Positions 1 to 6,480 of a stretch of DNA of 10,575 nucleotides are shown piece after piece. Every line of letters begins with the position of its first letter. Position 1 is the first letter of the stretch. Origin of the DNA: Pontimonas sp964350865 (GTDB lineage: Bacteria > Actinomycetota > Actinomycetes > Actinomycetales > Microbacteriaceae); NCBI GenBank assembly GCA_964350865.1, contig CAYGLJ010000033.1, positions 1-10,575 of the forward strand, given 5' to 3'. A program made the position numbers and the translations under genes. The notes beneath the pieces were generated by a model. The model ran no database searches. It was not told where the DNA came from and saw only the letters and a program-made list of their open reading frames with translations.

Positions 1-1229
1 TCGCCCACGAGAGCAGCCTCATCGTCAATTCCCTGGTTGTTGATACTGACCCCGCCCTGACCAATCGCGCGTCGAGCCTCGGAGAGGCTCTGACATAGCT
101 TCGTGCTCACAAGGGCCTCGGCAACGCTGGTCTGTGGCGTGACGGTCGCATGGGGCAACTCACGCAGGGCACTCTCGAAGGTTGCAGGATCAAGGCCATC
201 TAGCTCGCCTTTACCGAACAGAGCCTCCGACGCCGCTTTCACTGCTGCTGTCTGATCCGGACCATGAACCAGAGTGGTGACATCCTCCGCGAGGCGCTTT
301 TGCGCCGCTCTCAGGTGCGGAGTGTCCTGGACTGTCCTTTCGAGCTCTTCGATCTCAGCGCGAGTGAGGAAGGTAAAGACTTTGAGGCGGTCGATCACGT
401 CCCGATCATCGGTGTTGAGCCAAAACTGGTATAGCGCGTAGGGACTGGTGAGGTCCGCGTCAAGCCAAATGGCATTGCCCTCTGACTTTCCGAATTTGGT
501 GCCATCAGAGTTGGTGATCAGTGGTGTTCCTAATGCATGAACTGAGACTCCCAGGGCCTTGTGAACGAGGTCGGTCCCACTGGTGAGGTTTCCCCATTGG
601 TCTGAACCTCCGGTTTGCAAGACACATCCGTATTTCTCATACAGACGGAGGAAGTCCATACCCTGGAGGATTTGGTAGGAAAATTCGGTGTAGGAGATGC
701 CGGCATCGGAATTCAAGCGCGCAGCGACGGCATCTTTCTTAAGCATGGTGCCGACTCGGTAGTACTTCCCAATGTCGCGCAGGAAATCAATCGCGGAAAG
801 ATCCTTGGTCCAGTCCAGATTGTTGACCAGAGTGGCAGAGGACTTTCCGTCAAAGGACAGGAAACGTGCGACCTGCTCCCCCAATTTTCCCACCCATTCC
901 GCCACGACCGCGGGCTCATTCAATACCCGCTCCGCTGTCGGTTTTGGATCTCCGATGAGTCCGGTGGAGCCTCCCACGAGCGCTAACGGCTTATGTCCCG
1001 CGAGTTGCAAGCGCCGCATCACCAGCAGCTGCACAAGGTTTCCCAGATGGAGGCTCGGAGCGGTGGGATCGAATCCGCAATAAAACGTGATCGGCCCTGC
1101 GTCCAGAGTCTCCTTGAGTTTCTGCTCATCCGTGGAGACATGGATGAGTCCACGCCAGACAAGCTCGTCATGGAGGGAGCTGAACGAGGAATCGTTGCTC
1201 TGCTCGCTCAACCAGGGACCACCAGACAC
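1..1229 (-). CDS. tyrS: Tyrosyl-tRNA synthetase, partial (C-terminus beyond the left edge)
   Basis: This class I aminoacyl-tRNA synthetase charges tRNA-Tyr with tyrosine in the cytoplasm. The reading frame is open from the GTG at 1229 to the window edge, about 409 codons; bacterial TyrRS is usually about 420-430, so roughly 20 residues are missing. Visible landmarks are YCGFDP at residues 50-55, the HIGH-box as HLGN at 61-64, the tyrosine-site motif GGSDQWGN at 207-214, the KMSKS-box as KFGKS at 245-249, and the start of a C-terminal S4 RNA-binding domain from about residue 366 (SEARRAIGQGG region). The GTG start is well supported because an in-frame TAG lies only four codons upstream. No Shine-Dalgarno precedes it, and a -10-like hexamer sits exactly 6 nt upstream, which suggests a leaderless mRNA. 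The last HIGH histidine is Asn, a substitution known in some natural TyrRS enzymes. The gene is divergent from the ABC importer. Confidence 0.97.
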   Translation of the reverse strand, partial: MSGGPWLSEQSNDSSFSSLHDELVWRGLIHVSTDEQKLKETLDAGPITFYCGFDPTAPSLHLGNLVQLLVMRRLQLAGHKPLALVGGSTGLIGDPKPTAERVLNEPAVVAEWVGKLGEQVARFLSFDGKSSATLVNNLDWTKDLSAIDFLRDIGKYYRVGTMLKKDAVAARLNSDAGISYTEFSYQILQGMDFLRLYEKYGCVLQTGGSDQWGNLTSGTDLVHKALGVSVHALGTPLITNSDGTKFGKSEGNAIWLDADLTSPYALYQFWLNTDDRDVIDRLKVFTFLTRAEIEELERTVQDTPHLRAAQKRLAEDVTTLVHGPDQTAAVKAASEALFGKGELDGLDPATFESALRELPHATVTPQTSVAEALVSTKLCQSLSEARRAIGQGGVSINNQGIDDEAALVG

Positions 1230-1235
1230 GTCAAC

Positions 1236-1241
1236 AACCTA
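1236..1241 (-). promoter_or_regulatory. Candidate -10 box for leaderless tyrS transcript
   Basis: Read on the minus strand, the hexamer is TAGGTT, which fits the actinobacterial TAnnnT -10 pattern. It is followed by exactly 6 nt (GTTGAC) and then the GTG start codon, so the expected transcription start is the first base of the start codon. There is no convincing -35 hexamer at 16-18 nt spacing. Leaderless genes with this geometry are common in actinobacteria; the assignment here is inferred from spacing and the absence of a Shine-Dalgarno. Confidence 0.5.
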
Positions 1242-1332
1242 GCAGTGTCGTAACAGGGAGACACGGAGGCAGGGCTTCCAGAAAACGTGGGCCAGAATAG
1301 GGACGTTCATATTTCCGTTTCACTTCAGATTC

Positions 1333-1338
1333 AAGGAG
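1333..1338 (+). promoter_or_regulatory. Shine-Dalgarno of the binding-protein gene
   Basis: AAGGAG lies 4 nt before the ATG at 1343. It is the clearest ribosome binding site in the window and fixes the start of the binding-protein gene. It suggests strong initiation, as expected for the most abundant component of an importer, and contrasts with the apparently leaderless tyrS and argC starts. Confidence 0.75.
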
Positions 1339-1342
1339 AAAC

Positions 1343-2179
1343 ATGTCTGCTTCACAGCGTCTGCGCCGCCTCGGCGCTCTCGTCGGTGCAAGCGCGCTGT
1401 TAGTGTCCCTGGCTGCCTGCTCGTCAGCCACCGAGGACTCAGCATCCGCGACCATCACCGAAGGAAAACTCACCATCGCAACAGGTGAGCCCGCCTACTA
1501 CCCCTACGTCATCGATGATGCTCCCGAAAGCGGAGAAGGATTCGAAGCAGCCGTCGCCTACGCCATTGCTGAAGAGCTTGGCTACGACGCTGCAGATGTT
1601 GTCTGGGTCCGCACCACCTTCGAAGCCGCTATTCAGCCTGGCCCGAAGGACTTTGATTTCAACCTGCAGCAGTACACGATCACCGAGGAGCGCGCACAAA
1701 ACGTTGACTTCTCCACCCCGTACTACTCCACACCTCAAGCGGTCATTACCGTGGAGACCTCTCCCGCTGCAAGCGCCACCAGCCTCGCGGACCTCCAAGG
1801 TCTGCTGATTGGTGCCGCCAGTGGAACTACCTCGTTCGAAGCCATCGAGGAGACCATTCAGCCCACCGCTGGTGCACAGGCGTTCAACAACAACGATGAC
1901 GCCAAGCTGGCTCTCGAGACCGGTCAGATTGACGCCCTCGTGGTTGACCTCCCGACCGCCTTCTACCTCAGCGCTGTGGAGCTGACCGGCGGAAAGATTG
2001 TGGGCCAGTTGCCGCAGTCCGCTGGCATCTCCGATGAGTGGGGCTTGGTCCTCACCAAGGACAGCCCCCTGACTGACGCCGTCAACGAGGCACTCCAGCG
2101 CCTCATTGACTCCGGCCGTCTCCAGGAGATCACCAACGCCTGGCTTGGCTCCGACCAGGGCGCGCCGGTTCTTCAGTAG
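1343..2179 (+). CDS. Amino-acid ABC transporter substrate-binding lipoprotein (family 3)
   Basis: This is the extracytoplasmic solute receptor of a polar amino-acid importer, 278 aa. Residues 1-26 form a lipoprotein signal: a basic N-region (RLRR), a hydrophobic stretch, and the lipobox LAAC with Cys26 as the lipidated residue, so the mature protein is membrane-anchored outside the cell. The body matches the bilobal family 3 fold of HisJ/GlnH proteins. ITEERAQ carries Arg117, which aligns with the arginine that binds the substrate alpha-carboxylate. SGTTS at 160-164 matches the conserved GTT loop, and Asp202 in DALVVDLPTA aligns with the residue that binds the amino group. These point to an L-amino acid substrate, but the identity cannot be read from sequence. 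The mature part is very acidic (by my count 38 Asp/Glu against 9 Lys/Arg). It is the first gene of a three-gene operon with the permease and ATPase. The start is secured by AAGGAG 4 nt upstream. Confidence 0.93.
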   Translation: MSASQRLRRLGALVGASALLVSLAACSSATEDSASATITEGKLTIATGEPAYYPYVIDDAPESGEGFEAAVAYAIAEELGYDAADVVWVRTTFEAAIQPGPKDFDFNLQQYTITEERAQNVDFSTPYYSTPQAVITVETSPAASATSLADLQGLLIGAASGTTSFEAIEETIQPTAGAQAFNNNDDAKLALETGQIDALVVDLPTAFYLSAVELTGGKIVGQLPQSAGISDEWGLVLTKDSPLTDAVNEALQRLIDSGRLQEITNAWLGSDQGAPVLQ

Positions 2180-2198
2180 AAGGCCCGCTAACCCCGGC

Positions 2199-3056
2199 AT
2201 GTCAGCCCACGAAGCCCGGCGCCCGAGTTCTATTGAGCTCGAGCGCCGGGCCTTCCGGAAGAGCCAGAGCGCGAAGTCTGTCGCGATCTCGTTTGTGAGC
2301 ACTCTCGTGTTCGCCTTCGTGCTCTGGTTTTTTGTCGTGAACACTCCCGGGTGGGCACTTGTTCAAAACAGCTTCTTCAACCTCGAGGTAATGGCTGGCG
2401 CCTGGCCTCGGGTGATTGAAGGCTTGTGGCTCAATGTTCGCGTGTTGCTCTTCGCTGCGGTGGGTGTGCTCATCCTTGCTCTGCTGATTGCAACCTTGCG
2501 GACACTGCGAGGGCCAGTGTTCTTCCCGCTACGCGCTTTGGCTGCCGGCTACACCGACTTGTTCAGAGGCATGCCGCTGATCATCGTGCTCTACATCGTC
2601 GGCTTTGGGGTTCCAGGCCTCGGAGCTCTCCCCCGCATGCCCCTCGAGTTTTGGGGAACTATCGCGTTGATCCTGACCTACTCTGCCTATGTGGCGGAGG
2701 TTTTTCGCGCCGGCATCGAGTCCGTCCACCCCTCCCAACGGCTGGCAGCACGCTCCCTGGGGCTGGGCTATGGGAAGACACTGCGACTTGTCGTGCTCCC
2801 CCAGGCAGTTCGTAAGGTGACCCCGGCGCTGATGAATGATTTCATCGCCATGCAAAAAGACGTCGGCCTGATTTCGGTGTTGGGCGCTGTCGACGCCGTG
2901 CGGGCGGCACAAATCGAGACCGCTCAGGCCTTCAACTTCACCCCCTATGTCCTAGCGGGACTCTTGTTCGTTCTTTTGGCTCTCCCCATGATCAGACTCA
3001 CCGACTGGTATTCCGCCAGGCTTCGCTCGAGAGAGCAGGCAGGGTCGCTCGTATGA
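2199..3056 (+). CDS. Amino-acid ABC transporter permease (His/Glu/Gln/Arg family)
   Basis: This is the integral membrane subunit of the polar amino-acid importer, 285 aa from the chosen start. Hydrophobic segments lie at about residues 28-48, 78-100, 125-141, 152-166 and 249-264. The family EAA loop that docks on the ATPase is visible at about 167-200 (AEVFRAGIESVHPSQ, then ARSLGLGYGKT, then VVLPQAVRK). GLWLNV near 75-80 and LFRGMPLI at 121-128 are also characteristic of the family. Only one permease gene is present, so a homodimer is likely. The start is the ATG at 2199, 19 nt after the binding-protein stop. An earlier in-frame start at 2106 would lie deep inside the preceding gene and is unlikely. 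The Shine-Dalgarno is weak (AAGG about 15 nt upstream), and the first codons form the strong hairpin, so translation may depend on upstream ribosomes. The stop overlaps the ATPase start by 4 nt (ATGA). Confidence 0.92.
   Translation: MSAHEARRPSSIELERRAFRKSQSAKSVAISFVSTLVFAFVLWFFVVNTPGWALVQNSFFNLEVMAGAWPRVIEGLWLNVRVLLFAAVGVLILALLIATLRTLRGPVFFPLRALAAGYTDLFRGMPLIIVLYIVGFGVPGLGALPRMPLEFWGTIALILTYSAYVAEVFRAGIESVHPSQRLAARSLGLGYGKTLRLVVLPQAVRKVTPALMNDFIAMQKDVGLISVLGAVDAVRAAQIETAQAFNFTPYVLAGLLFVLLALPMIRLTDWYSARLRSREQAGSLV
2211..2255 (+). other. GC-rich stem-loop at the binding-protein/permease junction
   Basis: GCCCGGCGC at 2214-2222 pairs perfectly with GCGCCGGGC at 2243-2251. After one C/A mismatch, CGAG at 2224-2227 pairs with CTCG at 2238-2241, followed by a G-U and a U-A pair, closing on a 6-nt loop (2230-2235). 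An outer GAA/TTC extension is possible with one bulged C at 2252. No T-run follows, so it is not a classical terminator. It falls within codons 5-19 of the permease, just after the binding-protein stop. It could stabilise the upstream binding-protein message or damp permease expression, as known for hairpins between binding-protein and permease genes such as malE-malF. The function here is inferred. Confidence 0.6.
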
Positions 3057-3796
3057 CGACTGTTTTGCGACTCGAGAACATCCATAAGAGCTTTGGGGAC
3101 ACCACCGTCCTCCAGGGGATCTCTCTCGAGGTCTCCCACGGCGAGGTTGTCGCCCTCATCGGGGCGAGTGGATCAGGGAAATCAACCCTGTTGCGATGCG
3201 TCAACCTCCTGGAACAAATTGATGATGGCCAAATATGGCTGAGCGGTGATGACATCTCTGACCCCAGGGTGAACCCCGACGCAATCCGTGCGCGCATCGG
3301 GGTTGTGTTTCAGCAGTTCAACCTCTTCCCACACCTCTCCGTGGAGAAGAACATCACCCTCTCGCTCACCCACGTCTTCGGAATGTCTCAGGCCGACGCT
3401 TTGACCCGCGCAACAGAGCTCTTGGAGCGTGTCGGCCTGGCGGAAAAAGCGCGGTGGTATCCCGATCGGCTTTCCGGAGGTCAACAGCAGCGCGTCGCTC
3501 TCGCTCGCGCTATTGCCTGCCAGCCTGAGGTTTTACTGTTGGACGAGATCACCTCAGCGCTTGACCCGGAGCTAGTCGGCGAAGTTCTCGAGTTGGTTCA
3601 CTCCCTCAAAGATGATGGCACCACGATCGTGATGGCCACACACGAAATGGCCTTTGCCAGGGACGTCGCTGACCGAGTGTTCTTTCTCGATAAAGGCGTC
3701 ATCGCAGAATCAGGTCCCGCCCACGAGGTCTTCGGGAAACCTCGCGATGACCGAACGAAGGCCTTCTTGCAGCGCTTCCTCGGTCCGGACCTTTAG
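3053..3796 (+). CDS. Amino-acid ABC transporter ATP-binding protein (GlnQ/HisP type)
   Basis: This is the cytoplasmic ATPase that powers the importer, 247 aa, the usual length for the family. All nucleotide-binding motifs are present: Walker A GASGSGKST at 37-45, Q-loop Gln87 in FQQFNLFPHL, signature LSGGQQQR at 140-147, Walker B LLLDE at 161-165, D-loop SALD at 168-171 and the switch histidine His197 in MATHEMAFA. FNLFPHLSVEKNI is typical of the polar amino-acid subfamily. The residue after the catalytic Glu165 is Ile rather than the usual Pro (DEITSALD). The ATG overlaps the permease stop as ATGA, indicating translational coupling. The stop TAG at 3794-3796 overlaps the stop of convergent argH, so there is no room for an intergenic terminator. 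Confidence 0.95.
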   Translation: MTTVLRLENIHKSFGDTTVLQGISLEVSHGEVVALIGASGSGKSTLLRCVNLLEQIDDGQIWLSGDDISDPRVNPDAIRARIGVVFQQFNLFPHLSVEKNITLSLTHVFGMSQADALTRATELLERVGLAEKARWYPDRLSGGQQQRVALARAIACQPEVLLLDEITSALDPELVGEVLELVHSLKDDGTTIVMATHEMAFARDVADRVFFLDKGVIAESGPAHEVFGKPRDDRTKAFLQRFLGPDL

Positions 3797-5202
3797 GTTT
3801 TATCAAGCCTGTCGACAAGCGCGGCAAGCTCAGCGCGTTGCTTCGCAACCTGCTCTGGTGCGGTTCCCCCACGCCCCGCTTTAGCGCCCAGAGACGCTTC
3901 CAGAGTCATCGCCGAGCGGACGCCTGGGCTCAAGTGGGGAGACAGTGCGGTGAGGTCCTCATCAGTAGCCTCATGGAGCTCAATTCCTCGCTGTTCACAG
4001 TGCGACACCAGCGCACCCACAATTTCATGGGCTTCACGGAACGGAACTCCCTGGCGCACGAGGAAGTCCGCAACATCAGTGGCGAGAGAGTACCCTGCAG
4101 TCGCATTCCTCTGCATGGTCTCGAGGTTGAACGTGAGTGAAGAGAGCAGACCCGCCATCGCCGGCAGCACCGTAAGAAGGGTGTCAACCGAGTCAAACAA
4201 GGGCTCCTTGTCCTCTTGGAGATCACGGTTATACGCCAGCGGTAATCCTTTGAGGGTCGTCAGCAAACCCGTGAGATTCCCCACCAAACGCCCACTCTTA
4301 CCCCGAGCAAGTTCAGCGATATCGGGGTTCTTCTTTTGAGGCATCATCGACGACCCCGTCGCGAACGCATCGCTCAGGCTGAAGTAGGAGAACTCTGCTG
4401 AGGAGTAGACGATGATTTCCTCGGCAAGGCGAGAGATATCGAGTCCGATCTGAGTCGTGATGTAGAGGAACTCGGCCACCACATCCCTCGATGATGTCCC
4501 ATCCAGTGAATTCGGCTGAACACTGTCAAACCCCAACTCGGTGGCGATCGCCTGAGGGTCTAGTCCAAGGCCTCCACCCGCGAGCGCACCCCCGCCATAG
4601 GGAGACACATTATTCCTCGCCGACCAGTCATCGAGTCGCTGGATGTTACGGATTAGGGGCCAGGCGTGTGCGAGCAGATAGTGCGCCACCAGGACCGGTT
4701 GGGCGTGCTGGAAGTGGGTTCGACCTGGCATGGCGTGGTCACCAACGTCTTCGGAACGCTGGATCAGAATCCGCACACACTCCAGAAGAATGTTTCGCAG
4801 AGCACTCGAGGAATCTCTGGCATACATCCGCACGAAAGTGGCAATCTGATCGTTGCGGCTGCGCCCTGCTCGAAGGGATCCCCCGAGGGTCTCCCCCACC
4901 CGCTCAATCAGGATGCGCTCGAGTGCACCATGGACATCCTCATCAGATTCCCGGGGGTGCACTCGGTCCGCGAGGTAGTCCTCCCGGATTGTCTCGAGCG
5001 CGGCGATCACCGTCTCGAGGTCCTCAGGTTTCAGGTGCCCAGCTCCAGCCAAGGCGCGGGCGTGCGCAATCGTGGCATCGAGGTCGTAGGAGACCAAGCG
5101 CCAGTCAAAGTGAGTGGACTTACTGAGCCTCTGCATCGTGTAGTCAGGGCCAGAGGAGAAGCGGCCGCCCCACAGGGCGCCCTCTTCCGTCTGACCAGCC
5201 AC
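3793..5202 (-). CDS. argH: Argininosuccinate lyase
   Basis: ArgH catalyses the last step of arginine synthesis, splitting argininosuccinate to arginine and fumarate as a cytoplasmic homotetramer. The protein is 469 aa from the chosen GTG at 5202. It begins with the family N-terminus ALWGGRF, followed by LSKSTHFDWRL. The superfamily motifs are SRNDQ at 115-119, THFQHAQP at 162-169, TSSRDV at about 236-241 and the fumarase/aspartase signature GSSMMPQKKNPD at 283-294, which holds the catalytic Ser and Lys. A GTG at 5259 would add 19 residues unlike the family and overlap argG by 49 nt; the GTG at 5202 leaves an 8-nt gap after argG and has a purine-rich AGGGAAG upstream. It is the last gene of the arg run, ending tail-to-tail with the ABC ATPase. 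Confidence 0.96.
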   Translation of the reverse strand: MAGQTEEGALWGGRFSSGPDYTMQRLSKSTHFDWRLVSYDLDATIAHARALAGAGHLKPEDLETVIAALETIREDYLADRVHPRESDEDVHGALERILIERVGETLGGSLRAGRSRNDQIATFVRMYARDSSSALRNILLECVRILIQRSEDVGDHAMPGRTHFQHAQPVLVAHYLLAHAWPLIRNIQRLDDWSARNNVSPYGGGALAGGGLGLDPQAIATELGFDSVQPNSLDGTSSRDVVAEFLYITTQIGLDISRLAEEIIVYSSAEFSYFSLSDAFATGSSMMPQKKNPDIAELARGKSGRLVGNLTGLLTTLKGLPLAYNRDLQEDKEPLFDSVDTLLTVLPAMAGLLSSLTFNLETMQRNATAGYSLATDVADFLVRQGVPFREAHEIVGALVSHCEQRGIELHEATDEDLTALSPHLSPGVRSAMTLEASLGAKAGRGGTAPEQVAKQRAELAALVDRLDKT

Positions 5203-5210
5203 GATCCGCT

Positions 5211-6407
5211 CTACTTCCCTTGGTTCCGCTTCGCAGAAATCTTGCTCGGCAGCGACCACAGCTCGATGAAGCCCTTAGCGTGAGATTGGTCGAAGGTGTC
5301 ACCGGTGTCATAGGTAGCGAGGTCGAAGTCGTAGAGACTCTCCGTTGACTTACGACCCGTCACCATGGCGACACCGGACTGCAAGCGCACCCGAACATCT
5401 CCGGAGACGTGCTCCTGGGTGTGGTCCATGAAGGCATCCATGCTGCGCTTGAGGTCGGAGTACCAGAGGCCGTCATAAATCAGGTTGGCCCAATCGGCTT
5501 CGACCTTGCGCTTGTACCGGCCGAGGTCACGCTCGAGAACCAAGTTCTCGAGCTCCTCGTGGGCGTTGATCAACGTCTGAGCCGCGGGCACCTCGTACAC
5601 CTCGCGTGACTTGATACCGACGAGTCGGTCTTCGATGATGTCGACCCGGCCAACACCGTGGGCTCCAGCCCTGGTGTTCAAGATTTGAATGGCCTCAAGT
5701 GGGCTCACCCGTGCGCCATCGATGGCAACGGGGATGCCCCGCTCGAAGGTGATGGTGACGTCCTCGGCCGGCAGACCCTTGGCGGGGTCATCGGTGTATT
5801 CCCAGACGTCATCACCGGGGGCATTCCACGGGTCTTCCAAGGCGCCGGTCTCCACGGTGCGACCCCAGACGTTCTTGTCAATCGAGTAGGGGTTCTTCTT
5901 ACTCTGTTTGATGGGCAAGCCATGCTCTTCGGCATAGATGATGGCTTTGTCACGAGTCAACGCAAGGTCGCGAATCGGGGCAATGCTCGTCAAAGAGGGA
6001 GCAAGAGCTGCCACGGCCGCCTCAAAGCGCACCTGGTCGTTACCTTTACCGGTGCACCCGTGGGACACCGTGTCCGCTCCCAACTCGAGGGCAACCCTCG
6101 CCAAATGCTTGGCGATGACCGGACGAGAGAGGGCAGAAACCAGAGGGTAGCGCTTCTGATAGAGAGCGTTGGCCTTGAGCGCGGGCATCACAAAATCGTT
6201 GGCGAACTCGTCTTTAGCGTCCACCACGACCGCTTCCACAGCACCGCAATCGAGCGCACGCTGGCGAATATCGTCCATGTCCTCGCCACCCTGACCGACG
6301 TCCACAGCGAGTGCGATGACCTCTTTGCCAGTGGCGTCTTTCAACCAGCCGATACCGACGGAGGTGTCGAGACCACCGGAATACGCAAGAACAACACGAT
6401 CAGACAA
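5211..6407 (-). CDS. argG: Argininosuccinate synthase
   Basis: ArgG joins citrulline and aspartate with ATP to give argininosuccinate (AMP and PPi released), the sixth enzyme in the run from glutamate counted in this cluster. The N-terminal ATP pyrophosphatase P-loop AYSGGLDTS is at about residues 7-15, followed by VDVGQGGE. Citrulline/aspartate-site motifs are HGCTGKGNDQVRFE, KKNPYSIDKNVWGR and VGIKSREVYE. The C-terminus SLYDFDLATYDTGDTFDQS is typical of the family. I prefer the TTG at 6407, giving 398 aa starting MSDRVVLAYSGG, because this matches the usual N-terminus and length and a purine-rich AGAAAGAAG lies 8 nt upstream. A GTG at 6431 would add eight unrelated residues. It is separated from argF by about 73 nt, the largest gap in the arg run, where an internal promoter may lie; argH follows after 8 nt. 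Confidence 0.95.
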   Translation of the reverse strand: MSDRVVLAYSGGLDTSVGIGWLKDATGKEVIALAVDVGQGGEDMDDIRQRALDCGAVEAVVVDAKDEFANDFVMPALKANALYQKRYPLVSALSRPVIAKHLARVALELGADTVSHGCTGKGNDQVRFEAAVAALAPSLTSIAPIRDLALTRDKAIIYAEEHGLPIKQSKKNPYSIDKNVWGRTVETGALEDPWNAPGDDVWEYTDDPAKGLPAEDVTITFERGIPVAIDGARVSPLEAIQILNTRAGAHGVGRVDIIEDRLVGIKSREVYEVPAAQTLINAHEELENLVLERDLGRYKRKVEADWANLIYDGLWYSDLKRSMDAFMDHTQEHVSGDVRVRLQSGVAMVTGRKSTESLYDFDLATYDTGDTFDQSHAKGFIELWSLPSKISAKRNQGK

Positions 6408-6457
6408 CGACGACGCTTCTTTCTGCCACACCCGTGGCCACTTGGAGGTAGAGGCTC

Positions 6458-6463
6458 AGTCTA
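6458..6463 (-). promoter_or_regulatory. Weak candidate -10 box for an internal argGH promoter
   Basis: In the argF-argG gap the minus strand reads TAGACT, which fits TAnnnT. It would start a transcript near 6451 with a leader of about 44 nt to the TTG start. No recognisable -35 is present. A 5-bp hairpin (GCCAC/GTGGC, 4-nt loop, 6425-6438) lies within this leader. The only reason to suspect a promoter is the unusually large gap in an otherwise tightly packed run. Confidence 0.2.
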
Positions 6464-6480
6464 CTGGGATGCCCTCTGAC

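Larger units (their letters stand above)
1230..1342. promoter_or_regulatory. Divergent intergenic region between tyrS and the ABC importer
   Basis: This 113-bp gap is the longest non-coding stretch in the window. It must hold both divergent promoters. The tyrS side has the -10 candidate listed separately. On the importer side I see only weak -10-like hexamers (CAGAAT near 1297, CATATT near 1308) without a matching -35, so I do not assign a promoter. I see no T-box leader, tRNA, long inverted repeat or short ORF in it. Confidence 0.55.

Noticed and set aside
1230..1342. T-box or other riboswitch controlling tyrS
   Set aside because: The gap is short, shows no T-box sequence or extended stem-loops, and the tyrS transcript appears leaderless.
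2159..2166. Perfect 8-bp palindrome GGCGCGCC near the end of the binding-protein gene
   Set aside because: It is a single occurrence inside coding sequence and expected by chance in GC-rich DNA; I see no repeat or context suggesting a binding site.
2106..2198. Earlier in-frame start for the permease at 2106
   Set aside because: It lies 74 nt inside the binding-protein gene and adds an Arg/Pro-rich segment not expected in the family; the ATG at 2199 is better placed.
1439..2344. A 301-codon open frame on the minus strand opposite the binding-protein gene
   Set aside because: The plus-strand protein is a clear family 3 lipoprotein; the opposite frame has no recognisable family, motif or ribosome binding site and is a product of high GC content.
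5203..5259. Upstream GTG start for argH at 5259
   Set aside because: It would add 19 residues unlike any ArgH N-terminus and overlap argG by 49 nt; the GTG at 5202 gives the normal start.
4491..5283. Two long plus-strand frames opposite argH (211 and 205 codons)
   Set aside because: Both lie antisense to argH catalytic regions and overlap each other; they have low-complexity composition and no family motif.
5658..6479. A 273-codon open frame on the plus strand opposite argG
   Set aside because: It lies wholly antisense to a fully conserved argG and shows no family resemblance.
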